Below, piece after piece: positions 18,983 through 28,510 of a stretch of DNA of 64,000 nucleotides. Below the pieces are notes generated by a model that was not told the DNA's origin, did not search any database, and saw only the letters and a list, made by a program, of their open reading frames with translations. This DNA is from Comamonas sp. JUb58 (GTDB taxonomy: Bacteria; Pseudomonadota; Gammaproteobacteria; Burkholderiales; Burkholderiaceae_C). Made by a program: the position numbers and the translations under genes. Where the stretch lies: contig NZ_SOAL01000022.1 of assembly GCF_004364775.1 (NCBI RefSeq), positions 1 to 64,000 on the forward strand, in the 5' to 3' direction. Positions within the stretch are counted from its first letter, which is position 1; every line of letters begins with the position of its first letter.

Positions 18983-20407
18983 ATGGGTGACCGCTCCACG
19001 TCCATGCGCCAAAAAGCCTACGGGCTGCGCCAAACCCTGATCACCCTGGTGCTCAATATCCGCGATGCGCTGGTCTCCGGCGGCCCGCTGGTGATCCTGG
19101 CCGTGGCCTTGATCGTGGCCGCCTACTGGTGGCTCAAGCCCAACCCGCCCTCGCAGGTCAAACTGGCCACCGGCCCGGCCCAAAGCGCCTATGCCAGTTT
19201 TGGCGAGCAGTACCGCACGCCCCTGGCCAAGAACAAGATCCGGGTTGACCTGGTCGGCAGCGAAGGCTCTTTCGACAACCTGCAGCTGCTGCGCGAGGGC
19301 AAGGTCGATCTGGCCTTTGTGCAAGGCGGCACCGCCGAGCTGACCGAGAACGACCTGGACAGCCTCACCTCGCTGGGCGCGCTGTTTGTTGAGCCCGTCT
19401 GGCTGTTCTACCGCACCGACTCGGCCCAGCGCCTGACCAAGCGCCCCCACCTGAACAGCCTCACCCAGCTCGCCGGCTGGCGCATCAACGTCGGCACCGC
19501 CGGCAGCGGCGTGCCCAATCTGTTCAACCAATTGCTGGAGGCCAACCACCTGAGCCTGGCCCAGCTGCGCGTATCGCACCTGGCCGAAACGCCTGCGACC
19601 GTGGAGTTTCTGGCCGGCAAGATCGATGCGCTGGTGCTGGTCTCCGCGCCCGAATCACCAATGGTGCAAATGCTGCTGAAAACACCCGGCGTGCAGCTGA
19701 TGGATTTTCCGCAGAACGAGGCCTATGGCCGCAAGTTCAAGTTCCTGAGCCCCGTCACCCTGCCGCGCGGCATTGTTGATCTCGCCGCCAATGTGCCGCC
19801 GCAAAATGTGCACCTGCTGGCCTCCACCACCTCGCTGCTCGCCCGCGATGACACCCACCCTGCCATCAAGCAGCTCTTCGCCCAGGCCTCGCAGGGCATC
19901 CACAGCCAGGCGGGTTGGTTCAACCGCGCACGCGACTTTCCCAACACCCGCAGCAGCGAACTGGCCGTCGCCCCCGAAGGCGTACGCGCCATCAACGAAC
20001 CCGCCCCCTTGCTGCAGCGCTACCTGCCCTTCTGGCTCGCCAACCTGGTCGAGCGCATGTGGCTGGTGCTGGGCGTTTTGCTGGCCTTCATGCTGCCGCT
20101 CTCACGCATCGTGCCGCCCCTCTACCAGTTCCGCGTGCGCTCCCGTGTGTTCAAGTGGTACGGCCAGCTGCGCGCCATCGAGCACGACATGGAACAACCC
20201 AACCCCGACAGGGCGAGCATCCAGGCAGAGCTGCTGGAGCTAAGCCGCAAGGTCGAGAAGATTACTGTGCCGCTGTCGTATGCGGATGAGCTGTATGCGC
20301 TGCGTAGCCATATTCATTGGGTGTTGAAGAAGTTGAGGCAGCAGGGGGACGCCGAGAATGCCAGCACTCATCCCTCCACTGAAAATCTACAGGGAGAAAC
20401 CGCATGA
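18983..20407 (+). CDS. TAXI-family TRAP-type solute receptor, membrane-tethered
   Basis: 474 residues. A TM anchor lies at about 34-50 (LVILAVALIVAAYWWL) instead of a cleaved signal peptide. The TAXI receptor domain follows (LATGPAQSAYASFGEQYR, GSEGSFDNLQLLREGKVDLAFVQGG, WRINVGTAGSGVPNLFNQLL), then a second TM at about 355-375 and a cytoplasmic helical tail of about 100 residues. No TRAP permease genes are adjacent. Proteins of this layout may act as receptors for a distant permease or as sensors; this is inference. Confidence 0.85.
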   Translation: MGDRSTSMRQKAYGLRQTLITLVLNIRDALVSGGPLVILAVALIVAAYWWLKPNPPSQVKLATGPAQSAYASFGEQYRTPLAKNKIRVDLVGSEGSFDNLQLLREGKVDLAFVQGGTAELTENDLDSLTSLGALFVEPVWLFYRTDSAQRLTKRPHLNSLTQLAGWRINVGTAGSGVPNLFNQLLEANHLSLAQLRVSHLAETPATVEFLAGKIDALVLVSAPESPMVQMLLKTPGVQLMDFPQNEAYGRKFKFLSPVTLPRGIVDLAANVPPQNVHLLASTTSLLARDDTHPAIKQLFAQASQGIHSQAGWFNRARDFPNTRSSELAVAPEGVRAINEPAPLLQRYLPFWLANLVERMWLVLGVLLAFMLPLSRIVPPLYQFRVRSRVFKWYGQLRAIEHDMEQPNPDRASIQAELLELSRKVEKITVPLSYADELYALRSHIHWVLKKLRQQGDAENASTHPSTENLQGETA

Positions 20408-20892
20408 TGAAGATTTTCCTCGCCTGCGGATTTTCGCTACTTGGAACCAACACCTCCGCCAACGCACAAGCGCCAATCTATCTCACACAAAGCCAATGCG
20501 CTGCTATTTTTCAAGCAGCGGGAGATAGCTATGCAGGAATGTGGCTGGCCGAAGATGGGCAATTCGTGCTCGGTCTGACATCCGAGGTTTATTTAGACGA
20601 TGCCATTTTGAAAAAACTCCGCATCGAGCGCGTCAAATATAGCGAGGTGGAGTTGGAGAGGTTCCACAACGAGGTCGTCAAAAGAAAGTTCAGCAGCCAC
20701 CCTGATATTTCCAGCACGCACATCGACCGCAAGGTCAACCGGGTCGTTGTAACGGCTCCAAAAAATCGATTACAGGACGTGATCAATTTTTTCAAAGCCA
20801 GCAGTGTTGATTTGGCCATGCTTGATTTTAGAGTCCAGACCACAACGGTCACTTTTATGGCGATCTTAGACGATGGCAGTTGCAAGACGTAA
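20404..20892 (+). CDS. Secreted protein of unknown function
   Basis: 162 residues, starting in the stop codon of the TAXI gene (ATGA overlap) with GGGAGAAA upstream, so translation is coupled. A signal peptide ends near residue 22 (TSANA-QA). The mature part has two cysteines, one near each end, and an alternating strand/helix pattern. I recognise no family. The GC content is lower than in the preceding gene. Confidence 0.65.
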   Translation: MMKIFLACGFSLLGTNTSANAQAPIYLTQSQCAAIFQAAGDSYAGMWLAEDGQFVLGLTSEVYLDDAILKKLRIERVKYSEVELERFHNEVVKRKFSSHPDISSTHIDRKVNRVVVTAPKNRLQDVINFFKASSVDLAMLDFRVQTTTVTFMAILDDGSCKT

Positions 20893-20945
20893 TGAATGCA
20901 GTTTGGCAAGCGTACGTATCTAGGTAGCAGCACAGCTCGCTCCAT

Positions 20946-21302
20946 CTAGTTCACACTGATGCCACAACAATTCCCGGCTCTGGTACATGACGGAGACATA
21001 ATTACCAGAACCTCGTGGTAAACGCTTCCTTCAAGTCCATCTTCAGCCTGCTTACCCTCACCTGAATGCAAGACCAGAGGAATTCTCTCGATGTTCATGG
21101 CATCTATGATCTTAGAGATATTCTGCATTCGATCTTGAGAAAGATCAGCGAATTTTCTATTGTTTTTTGGATAGATTGACACAATGTCAATTTCATCATG
21201 AGACCTGACATCTCTTTGATGTACAAACCATATAGCAAGAGCCACAGCTTCTTTCTTCCCAAGAGTAGATTCATCAACGCTGAATTTTATCTCGTGCTGC
21301 AA
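20946..21302 (-). CDS. Hypothetical protein, possibly 5'-truncated
   Basis: 118 residues. Only a TTG is available as a start (21302), with a stop four codons further up. The interior looks like genuine protein (KEAVALAIWFVHQRD, EIDIVSIYPKNNRKFADLSQDR, SKIIDAMNIERIPLVLH), somewhat like a periplasmic OmpA-like or stress domain, but no signal sequence is left. Low GC, and it faces the previous gene. It may be the remnant of a longer gene. Confidence 0.45.
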   Translation of the reverse strand: MQHEIKFSVDESTLGKKEAVALAIWFVHQRDVRSHDEIDIVSIYPKNNRKFADLSQDRMQNISKIIDAMNIERIPLVLHSGEGKQAEDGLEGSVYHEVLVIMSPSCTRAGNCCGISVN

Positions 21303-21980
21303 TCCGGTTATTTAGCAGGCAAAAACAGAAGACGACATTCCAAACTTTAATAACGACACAAACGCGATATTCTTGGAAAAATTCAGCAATTTAGACAACA
21401 TCTGCTCCTAACTTGGATCTACCCAATAATATATGCAGCGAGACCAGTTGCATTGAAACGGATTTCCAATGTCTTGAATGCATTTTCCGCTTGATGTCTA
21501 AAAGCCATGACCACCGCGATCTGGAATGATCAGCACCCCCTAAGCAGTCAGACCTAGCCGGGCCGCACCTGACTACATCACCCTGCTTTTGCCAGTTAGC
21601 GGCGATTCCAGTCGCCCCCCAACAACGCTCCATCTCCCCCAGCCCACCCCCTAGGGAGAACCCGCGTTCTTCTTGACTTACAGCAAGCTCTGTTCACACT
21701 CTAGGCAACACAATCGGCTCAAGCTCTTGGCAAAGCGGGCCCGAAACACCGTGCTGCAGCCAGGACTGAAGGCTCTTGGGACTGCAGCAACTTCTGCGTT
21801 ATCTATGTTTCTAGAGCCTTTGATGCTCTGAATTTCGTAGCAATTTATGCCCATGCATTGACCGACCAGTGCAGCGCCTTTGACCAACGTAGTTCGTATC
21901 AGGTATTCGATAAATTGAATTAATGAGCGTCTTGGAGATACAATACTTTCAAGAATTTCTGAAAACTAAAAACTTTCCCC
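21303..21980. other. Intergenic region without a supportable gene
   Basis: A 678-bp lower-GC stretch ahead of cydD. Short frames exist, for example a 29-codon ATG-initiated one on the minus strand (21508 to 21419) with protein-like composition, but none has family features or a good ribosome site. It probably combines gene remnants with the cyd promoter. No FNR or ArcA box of good quality was seen. Confidence 0.45.
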
Positions 21981-23711
21981 ATGCCAGCCAACCGCGCCAC
22001 CCCTTCCACCAGCAGCCCTGCTGTGGCAACGCGCCCCTCTGCCCAGGGAGCGTGGTGGCAGGTGCTCGCGGCCCTACTGTGGCTGCCACAAGCGGCGGTG
22101 ATTGCCTGGGGGATTGAGGCGATTCAGCAGCACGCGGCCTGGTCGGCCTTGGCCAAGGCTTGCGCCCTGTTCCTGGCGCTGGGTTTGCTGCGGGCCCTGG
22201 TGGATGGCTATGGCCTGCGCCGGGCTTTTGCAGCGGCGCGCGCCCATACCCAGCAGCTGCGGCTGCAGGCACTGCAGGCCTTGGCGTTGCACTCGCCCTT
22301 GCACCCACAGCGCCCCACGGCCGGGCTGGCGGCCAGTGTGCTCAACGAGCAGGCTGACAACATCACGTCCTACTTTGCCCGCTACACCACGGCGCGCACC
22401 AAGGTCATGGTGGTGCCGTTGGTCATCCTGGTCTGTGTGTTCAGCCTCTCTTGGGTGGCTGGCCTGGTGCTGCTGGTGGCTGCGCCCCTGATCCCCATCT
22501 TTATGGCGCTGGTGGGCTGGCGGGCCGAGGCGGCCAGCAAGAAGCATTTGCAGGATGTTGGCAACCTGAACCAGTTTTTGCTCGATCGCCTGCAGGGCCT
22601 TGCCAGTATTCGCGGGCTGGGCGCCGTTGCCCAGGTGGCGCAGCAGCTGGCCAGTGCGGCAGAGCAGCTGCGCGCCAACACCATGGCGGTGCTCAAGATT
22701 GCGTTCTTGTCTTCTGCGGTGCTGGAGCTGTTCTCTGCGCTGGGCGTGGCCCTGGTTGCTGTCTATGTCGGCTTTCACATGCTGGGCCAGATCCCGTTTG
22801 GCAGCTGGGGCGGTACCTTGGGCCTCGCCCAGGCCATGTTTGTGCTGTTGCTGGCCCCCGCGTTTTTTGAGCCACTGCGCGAGCTGTCTGCGGTTTGGCA
22901 CGACAAGGCCGCCGGTGTGGCTGCAGAGCAGGCACTGCAAGCGCTGCAAAAGCCTGGCCCGCAGTTGCTGGGTGGCGGAGATGGCCAGCCCGACCGCGCT
23001 GCCCGCGCCAACCAGACAACGGCTGCGGCGCTGGCGATCAACGACCTCAGCTTTCAATACAGCGCCGAGAGCCCCCGGGTGGTCCATGCCTTCAGCGCAG
23101 AGATTGGCTCTGGCGAGCGCGTCGCGCTGTGGGGTGAGAGCGGCAGCGGCAAATCCACCGTGATGGCGCTGATCGCGGGCCTGGCCGCGCCCAGCGCTGG
23201 CTACATCCTTATCGATGGCCAAGTCATGGATGCCACCCATGCAGACAGCCTGCGCAGCGGCATGGCCTGGGTCGCGCAAAAGCCCCATGTGCTGGCCGCC
23301 AGTCTGGTGGACAACATCCGCCTTGGCCGCGACATTGACGACGCCGCACTGCAGCAAGCGGTGCAGAGCGCAGCCCTGGGCCCCGTGCTGGCTTTGCGCG
23401 GCAATGCCGTGGTGGGCGATGGGGGGCTGGGCCTGTCGGGTGGCGAGGCCTTGCGCCTGACCCTGGCACGCGCAGCCGCCACGCCTGGCTGCCGCCTGGT
23501 GCTGGCCGATGAGCCCACCGCCCACCTGGATGCCGAGACCGCCCAATTTGTGCGCCAGGGCCTGCTGGCCTTGGCAGCGCGCGGCGCCACCTTGGTGGTG
23601 GCCACCCATGATCCGCTGCTGGCCGCCTGCATGGACCGGGTGCTGTCGCTCGACGGCAGCCAGCCACCCATTGCCACCGGCCTGCCCGCCGCCACGAGGA
23701 GCATCGCATGA
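21981..23711 (+). CDS. cydD: CydD, thiol-reductant ABC exporter subunit
   Basis: 576 residues. With CydC it exports glutathione/cysteine to the periplasm, which is needed for assembly of cytochrome bd. The N-terminal half has six membrane helices (about 25-310); the ATPase domain has Walker A GESGSGKS at 385-392, signature LSGGEALRLTLARA and Walker B LVLADEPTAHLD. Its stop overlaps the cydC start by 4 bp. First gene of the cydDCABX cluster. Confidence 0.93.
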   Translation: MPANRATPSTSSPAVATRPSAQGAWWQVLAALLWLPQAAVIAWGIEAIQQHAAWSALAKACALFLALGLLRALVDGYGLRRAFAAARAHTQQLRLQALQALALHSPLHPQRPTAGLAASVLNEQADNITSYFARYTTARTKVMVVPLVILVCVFSLSWVAGLVLLVAAPLIPIFMALVGWRAEAASKKHLQDVGNLNQFLLDRLQGLASIRGLGAVAQVAQQLASAAEQLRANTMAVLKIAFLSSAVLELFSALGVALVAVYVGFHMLGQIPFGSWGGTLGLAQAMFVLLLAPAFFEPLRELSAVWHDKAAGVAAEQALQALQKPGPQLLGGGDGQPDRAARANQTTAAALAINDLSFQYSAESPRVVHAFSAEIGSGERVALWGESGSGKSTVMALIAGLAAPSAGYILIDGQVMDATHADSLRSGMAWVAQKPHVLAASLVDNIRLGRDIDDAALQQAVQSAALGPVLALRGNAVVGDGGLGLSGGEALRLTLARAAATPGCRLVLADEPTAHLDAETAQFVRQGLLALAARGATLVVATHDPLLAACMDRVLSLDGSQPPIATGLPAATRSIA

Positions 23712-25429
23712 AGGCCTGGAACGCGCTGCGCCCCATTGTTCAGCTGTTTGCGCAATCGCCCTACCGCCGGCGCATGCTGCTGGGCAGCTTGCTGGCCGCC
23801 ATCACTGTGTGTGCCGGGATGGCGCTACTGGGCCTGTCGGGCTGGTTCCTTACGGCCGCCTATGTAGCGGGTCTTTCCAGCGCCACGGCGGTGGTGTTCG
23901 ATGTGTTTGCACCCGGTGCCGGTGTGCGCTTTTTCTCGATGCTGCGCACCGGCGCGCGCTACAGCGAACGGGTGGTAACCCACGATGCCACCTTGCGCGT
24001 ACTGGCCGCCCTGCGGGTGCAGCTGTTCTCGCGCCTCGCCGCCGCTGACACCGCATTGGCACTGCGCCAGCGCCCCGCCCGCCTGCTGCATCGCCTCACC
24101 GCCGATATCGATGCGCTCGACGCCGTCTACCTGCGGCTGCTGACCCCGGCAGTGTCGCTGCTGGTCAGCGCCTGCGTCACGGCCTTGGCGTTGACGATCT
24201 TCCTGAACTGGCAAAGCGGCTTGCTCGTTGGCGCCATGGTGCTGGCCGGCGGCCTGGCCTGCGTGGCCTGGTGTGTGCGCCATGGCTTTATGACCGCGCT
24301 GCGCCGCAGCTTTGCCGGCGAGCAGCTGCGGGCCCAGGTGATTGATGCCGTCGGCGCGCAGACCGAGCTGGTCATGGTCGGCACCCTGCCCCGCCAAATG
24401 GCCCGTATTGCTGCGGCCGAGCGCCAGCAGTTTGCTGCCGATATCCGCCTGAATCGGCTGGAATCGGGGGTCGCCGTCGCGATGGCCATGCTGGGCCACC
24501 TGGCCACCGCAGCCGCCTTGCTTTGCGCCGCCTGGCTGGCCCAGAAGGGTGACATTGGCGCGCCCATTGCCGCGCTGGCCACCTTGCTGCTGCTGGCGGC
24601 GCTGGAGCCCCTCGTCCACATCCGCCGTGGCGCGATGGAAGCGGGCCGCACCTTGCTCGCTGCACGCCGCATTGCACCGCTGCTGGGTGCCGCTGTCGAC
24701 GCGCCCTCCAGCGAAACCCAAGCGCCCGCCACCGGCTTGGCCGTAGACATGCAAGCCGTCCGCCTGCAACACCCCGGCAGTGCCAGCGCCTTGCTGCAGC
24801 AGATCGATCTGCAAGTGGCCGATGGCGAATGGCTGGTGCTGGCGGGGCCCAGCGGCGCTGGCAAATCCAGCCTGATGGCACTGATAGCGGGTGACCTGGC
24901 GCCCAGCGCCGGCCAGGTACTGCGCGCGCCCTGTGCCAGCCTGCCCCAGCGCACAGAGCTGTTCCAGGCCAGTGTGGCAGCCAACCTGCGCCTGGGCCGC
25001 CCTGACGCCAGCGATGCCGAACTCTGGGCCGGGCTGCAAACGGCAGGCCTGGCTGATGTCATCCGCGCCCTGCCCCAGCAACTGAACACGCCCTTGGGCA
25101 GCCAGGGCGCCGGCCTGTCGGGGGGCGAATCACGCCGCCTGGCCCTCGCCCGCCTGCTGCTGCACCCAGCCCCCTTGAGCCTGCTGGACGAACCCACCGA
25201 GGGCCTGGACCGCCAGACCGCTGCCCAGGTGATGCAGGCGATTGCGCAATGGCATGCCCAGCGCGCAGCCAGCGGCCAGGGCGCCATCGTGATGGCCAGC
25301 CATTTGCAGCGCGAGGCGCGCCACGCCGACCGCATTGTTTGGATAGCCCCCTTGCAAGGAGGCATGGCGCAAGCGCGCAAGGGCACCGCAGAGTTTGAAG
25401 CGCTGTTACAGCGATTGCGGCCCGGCTAG
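23708..25429 (+). CDS. cydC: CydC, thiol-reductant ABC exporter subunit
   Basis: 573 residues, a half-transporter partner of CydD. Six membrane helices (LLGSLLAAITVCAGMALLGLSGWFL near the N-terminus, the characteristic CydC opening), then the ATPase domain with Walker A GPSGAGKSS, signature LSGGESRRLALARL and Walker B LSLLDEPTEGLD. It overlaps cydD by ATGA and is followed 93 bp later by cydA. Confidence 0.93.
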   Translation: MKAWNALRPIVQLFAQSPYRRRMLLGSLLAAITVCAGMALLGLSGWFLTAAYVAGLSSATAVVFDVFAPGAGVRFFSMLRTGARYSERVVTHDATLRVLAALRVQLFSRLAAADTALALRQRPARLLHRLTADIDALDAVYLRLLTPAVSLLVSACVTALALTIFLNWQSGLLVGAMVLAGGLACVAWCVRHGFMTALRRSFAGEQLRAQVIDAVGAQTELVMVGTLPRQMARIAAAERQQFAADIRLNRLESGVAVAMAMLGHLATAAALLCAAWLAQKGDIGAPIAALATLLLLAALEPLVHIRRGAMEAGRTLLAARRIAPLLGAAVDAPSSETQAPATGLAVDMQAVRLQHPGSASALLQQIDLQVADGEWLVLAGPSGAGKSSLMALIAGDLAPSAGQVLRAPCASLPQRTELFQASVAANLRLGRPDASDAELWAGLQTAGLADVIRALPQQLNTPLGSQGAGLSGGESRRLALARLLLHPAPLSLLDEPTEGLDRQTAAQVMQAIAQWHAQRAASGQGAIVMASHLQREARHADRIVWIAPLQGGMAQARKGTAEFEALLQRLRPG

Positions 25430-25522
25430 CCCCGCCGCTTGCGCAAGCCAGGAATTTGTCAGTTTGGAACCCACGTAGTTTTTCTACCAGATCGAGCACT
25501 TACAACACGGAAGGACCAGTTC

Positions 25523-27124
25523 ATGGATCTCGACATCGTCGGGCTATCAAGATTGCAGTTTGCACTCACAGCCCTGTACCACTTTCTCTTCGTACCCCTG
25601 ACCCTGGGGCTGTCCATGCTGATCGCCATCATGGAGACGGTCTATGTGATGACGCGGCGCGTCATCTGGCGCCAGATGACCAAGTTCTGGGGTGTGCTCT
25701 TTGGCATCAACTTCGCCATCGGCGTGGCCACCGGCCTGGTGATGGAGTTCCAGTTCGGCATGAACTGGAGCTACTACAGCCACTATGTGGGCGACATCTT
25801 TGGCGCGCCGCTGGCCATCGAAGGGCTGATGGCCTTCTTCCTGGAGGCGACCTTTGTCGGTCTGTTCTTCTTCGGCTGGGACAAGCTCTCGCCGGTCAAG
25901 CACTTGATGGTCACCTGGCTCACCGCGATCGGCACCAACCTGTCGGCGCTATGGATTCTGATCGCCAATGGCTGGATGCAGAACCCGGTGGGTGCTGTCT
26001 TCAACCCACAGACCATGCGCATGGAAGTCAATGACTTCGCCGCCGTGCTCAGCAACCCGGTGGCGCAGGCCAAGTTCGTGCACACCGTCTCTGCCGGTTA
26101 TGTCTGCGCGTCCATCTTTGTGCTGGGCGTGTCGGCCTGGTACCTGCTCAAGGGCCGCCATGTGGCGCTGGCCAAACGCTCGATGACGGTGGCCGCCGCC
26201 TTTGGCCTGGCCGGTTCGCTGTCGGTGGTGGTGCTGGGTGACGAGTCCGGCTACCTGTCGGGCGAACACCAGAAGATGAAGCTCGCCGCGATCGAAGCCA
26301 TGTGGGAGACCGAGCCTGCGCCAGCCGCGTTCACCGCCTTTGGATTCCCCGACCAGGAAGCACGCGAAACCCATTACGCCATCCACATCCCGTGGGCCAT
26401 GGGCCTGATCGGCACGCGCTCGCTCGACACCGAACTGCAGGGCATCAACGACCTGGTCAAGCATGCCGAGGTGCTGATCCGCGACGGTATCAAGGCCTAT
26501 GACGCGCTGGAGAAGATCCGCGAAGCGGGCTCCACCACCACCATCTCGCCCGAGTTGAAGGAACAGTTCGAGGCCAATGGCCAGTCGCTGGGCTATGCGC
26601 TGCTGCTCAAGCGCTATGTCGATGATCCACGCCAGGCCACCGACGAACAGATCGCCAAGGCCGCATCGGACACCATCCCCCAGGTCGCACCGCTGTTCTG
26701 GACCTTCCGCATCATGGTCGCGCTGGGCATGTTCTTCATCGTGCTGACGGCGGTGTTCTTCTACCTCGCGTCGCGCCACCAGCTGGAAAACCGCCGCTGG
26801 CTGCTGTGGGTGGCCGTCTGGGCCATCCCGCTGCCCTGGGTCGCCATCGAGTGCGGCTGGTTCGTGGCCGAGTTCGGTCGCCAGCCCTGGATCATTGAAG
26901 GCGTGCTGCCCACCGCCGTAGCGGCCTCCAACCTGGGCGTCACCACGCTGCTGATCACCATCCTGGGCTTTGTGGCGCTGTACACGGTGCTGCTGATCAT
27001 CGAGATGAAGCTGATGCTCAAGGCCATCCAAAAGGGCCCCGAGCTGGAGCCCGAGCAGCGCGACCCGCAGCCGCTGAGCTATGCCTCGATCGCCACGGCA
27101 CAACCTACCTATTCGGGAAAGTAA
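25523..27124 (+). CDS. cydA: Cytochrome bd ubiquinol oxidase subunit I
   Basis: 533 residues from MDLDIVGLSRLQF at 25523, preceded by GGAAGGACC. Oxidises ubiquinol and reduces O2 with high affinity in the inner membrane. The haem b595/d ligand H20 is in ALYHFLFVP; the second haem histidine lies in KFVHTVSAGYV; the GRQPW motif is present. The loop between helices 6 and 7 is long, as in the E. coli-type (long Q-loop) enzymes, with GEHQKMKLAAIEAMWET as quinol-site motif. The open frame upstream of 25523 is not part of the protein. Confidence 0.96.
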   Translation: MDLDIVGLSRLQFALTALYHFLFVPLTLGLSMLIAIMETVYVMTRRVIWRQMTKFWGVLFGINFAIGVATGLVMEFQFGMNWSYYSHYVGDIFGAPLAIEGLMAFFLEATFVGLFFFGWDKLSPVKHLMVTWLTAIGTNLSALWILIANGWMQNPVGAVFNPQTMRMEVNDFAAVLSNPVAQAKFVHTVSAGYVCASIFVLGVSAWYLLKGRHVALAKRSMTVAAAFGLAGSLSVVVLGDESGYLSGEHQKMKLAAIEAMWETEPAPAAFTAFGFPDQEARETHYAIHIPWAMGLIGTRSLDTELQGINDLVKHAEVLIRDGIKAYDALEKIREAGSTTTISPELKEQFEANGQSLGYALLLKRYVDDPRQATDEQIAKAASDTIPQVAPLFWTFRIMVALGMFFIVLTAVFFYLASRHQLENRRWLLWVAVWAIPLPWVAIECGWFVAEFGRQPWIIEGVLPTAVAASNLGVTTLLITILGFVALYTVLLIIEMKLMLKAIQKGPELEPEQRDPQPLSYASIATAQPTYSGK

Positions 27125-27128
27125 CACC

Positions 27129-28283
27129 ATGATCTTGCATACACTTTTGAACTACGACACACTGCGTGTCATCTGGTGGGTGCTGCTGGGCGTGCTGCTC
27201 ATCGGCTTTGCCGTGATGGACGGTTTTGACCTGGGCACTGGCATGCTGCTGCCCTTTCTGGGCAAGAACGATCTGGAGCGCCGCGTCATCATCAACGCCG
27301 TCGGCCCCACCTGGGAAGGAAACCAGGTCTGGCTGGTGCTGGGCGGTGGCGCCATCTTTGCCGCCTGGCCACAGCTGTATGCGGTGTCCTTCTCGGGCTT
27401 TTACCTGGCCATGTTCGTGATCCTGATCGGTCTGATCCTGCGCCCGGTCGCCTTCAAGTACCGCAGCAAGAACGAGTCCCCTACCTGGCGCAGTCGCTGG
27501 GATTGGGCGCTGTTTGCCGGCAGCTTCATCCCTGCGCTGATCTGCGGCGTGGCCATGGGCAATGTGCTGCAGGGCGTGCCCTTCCGCCTCACGCCTGAGC
27601 TCTACATCCACTACGACGGCAGCTTCTTCGGCCTGCTCAACCCCTTCGCCATCCTGGCTGGCCTGATCTCCGTCTCCATGCTGCTGATGCATGGCGCGGC
27701 CTGGCTGTGCATCAAGACCGAAGGTGCGATTGCCGCCCGGGCGCGCAGCGTAGGCAGCATCGCGGCCGTCGTCACTGCGGTGCTGTTTGTGCTGGCCGGT
27801 ATCGTGCTGTGGAAGTTTGTCGATGGCTACAGCATCACCTCGGTGCTGAACACCACCGGCCCGTCGAACCCGCTGTTCAAGACTGCAGCCCACGCCCCTG
27901 GCGCCTGGATGCAGAACTACCAGCAGCACCCCTGGACGATGGCAGCGCCCATCCTCGGCGTGCTGGGTTGCCTGGTTGCTGCGGTGCTGATCCGTGCGCG
28001 CAAGGATGGCCTGGCGATGATCAGCAGCGGCCTGGGCATTGCCGGCATCATCCTGACCGTCGGCGCCTCGATGTTCCCGATGATCCTGCCCTCGTCGGTG
28101 GATCCACGCTTCAGCCTGACGGTCTGGGATTCCTCGTCCAGCCACATGACCTTGTTCATCATGCTGGTCTGCACCGTCGTCTTCATTCCGCTGATCATTG
28201 CCTACACCAGCTGGGTTTACTCGGTGCTCTGGGGCAAGGTCAATGCCAAGGACATCAATGACGGCAACGGCCACGCGTACTGA
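27129..28283 (+). CDS. cydB: Cytochrome bd ubiquinol oxidase subunit II
   Basis: 384 residues from the ATG at 27129, 4 bp after the cydA stop. The N-terminal segment (WWVLLGVLLIGFAVMDGFDLGTGMLLP) and NAVGPTWEGNQVWLVLGGGAIFAAWP are the family hallmarks. Eight or nine membrane helices. Pairs with CydA. Confidence 0.96.
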   Translation: MILHTLLNYDTLRVIWWVLLGVLLIGFAVMDGFDLGTGMLLPFLGKNDLERRVIINAVGPTWEGNQVWLVLGGGAIFAAWPQLYAVSFSGFYLAMFVILIGLILRPVAFKYRSKNESPTWRSRWDWALFAGSFIPALICGVAMGNVLQGVPFRLTPELYIHYDGSFFGLLNPFAILAGLISVSMLLMHGAAWLCIKTEGAIAARARSVGSIAAVVTAVLFVLAGIVLWKFVDGYSITSVLNTTGPSNPLFKTAAHAPGAWMQNYQQHPWTMAAPILGVLGCLVAAVLIRARKDGLAMISSGLGIAGIILTVGASMFPMILPSSVDPRFSLTVWDSSSSHMTLFIMLVCTVVFIPLIIAYTSWVYSVLWGKVNAKDINDGNGHAY

Positions 28284-28312
28284 GCGCCGCCGCACACAGA
28301 AAGGATTCAACT

Positions 28313-28447
28313 ATGTGGTATTTCTCCTGGATTCTCGGCCTGCCACTGGCCGCCGCCTTTGCGGTGCTCAACGCCATGTGGTTTGAGATGACCGAAGACC
28401 AGAAGCTGCGCCAGCAGCTGCTGGACGACCCGGACTCGCAGCACTAA
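28313..28447 (+). CDS. cydX: Cytochrome bd small subunit CydX
   Basis: 44 residues. It begins MWYFSWILGLPLAAAFAVLN, a single membrane helix with the conserved W and Y/F near the start, followed by the NAMWFE motif and an acidic tail (DDPDSQH). CydX stabilises the haems of the bd oxidase. It lies 29 bp after cydB, preceded by GAAAGGA. It is easily missed because of its size. Confidence 0.93.
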   Translation: MWYFSWILGLPLAAAFAVLNAMWFEMTEDQKLRQQLLDDPDSQH

Positions 28448-28464
28448 GCCGCTGCACAAAGAAC

Positions 28465-28494
28465 AAGGCCCAAACCTAGGTTTGGGCCTTTTGC
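28465..28494 (+). terminator. Rho-independent terminator of the cyd operon
   Basis: A perfect 26-bp palindrome (28465-28490; stem AAGGCCCAAAC with a CTAG loop) followed by TT. It lies between convergent cydX and the L,D-transpeptidase gene and can serve both. Confidence 0.88.
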
Positions 28495-28510
28495 TATGGA
28501 TGGAGCCCGA

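Noticed and set aside
21678..21887. 69-residue minus-strand frame before cydD
   Set aside because: No ribosome site, no family features, and composition not convincingly protein-like.
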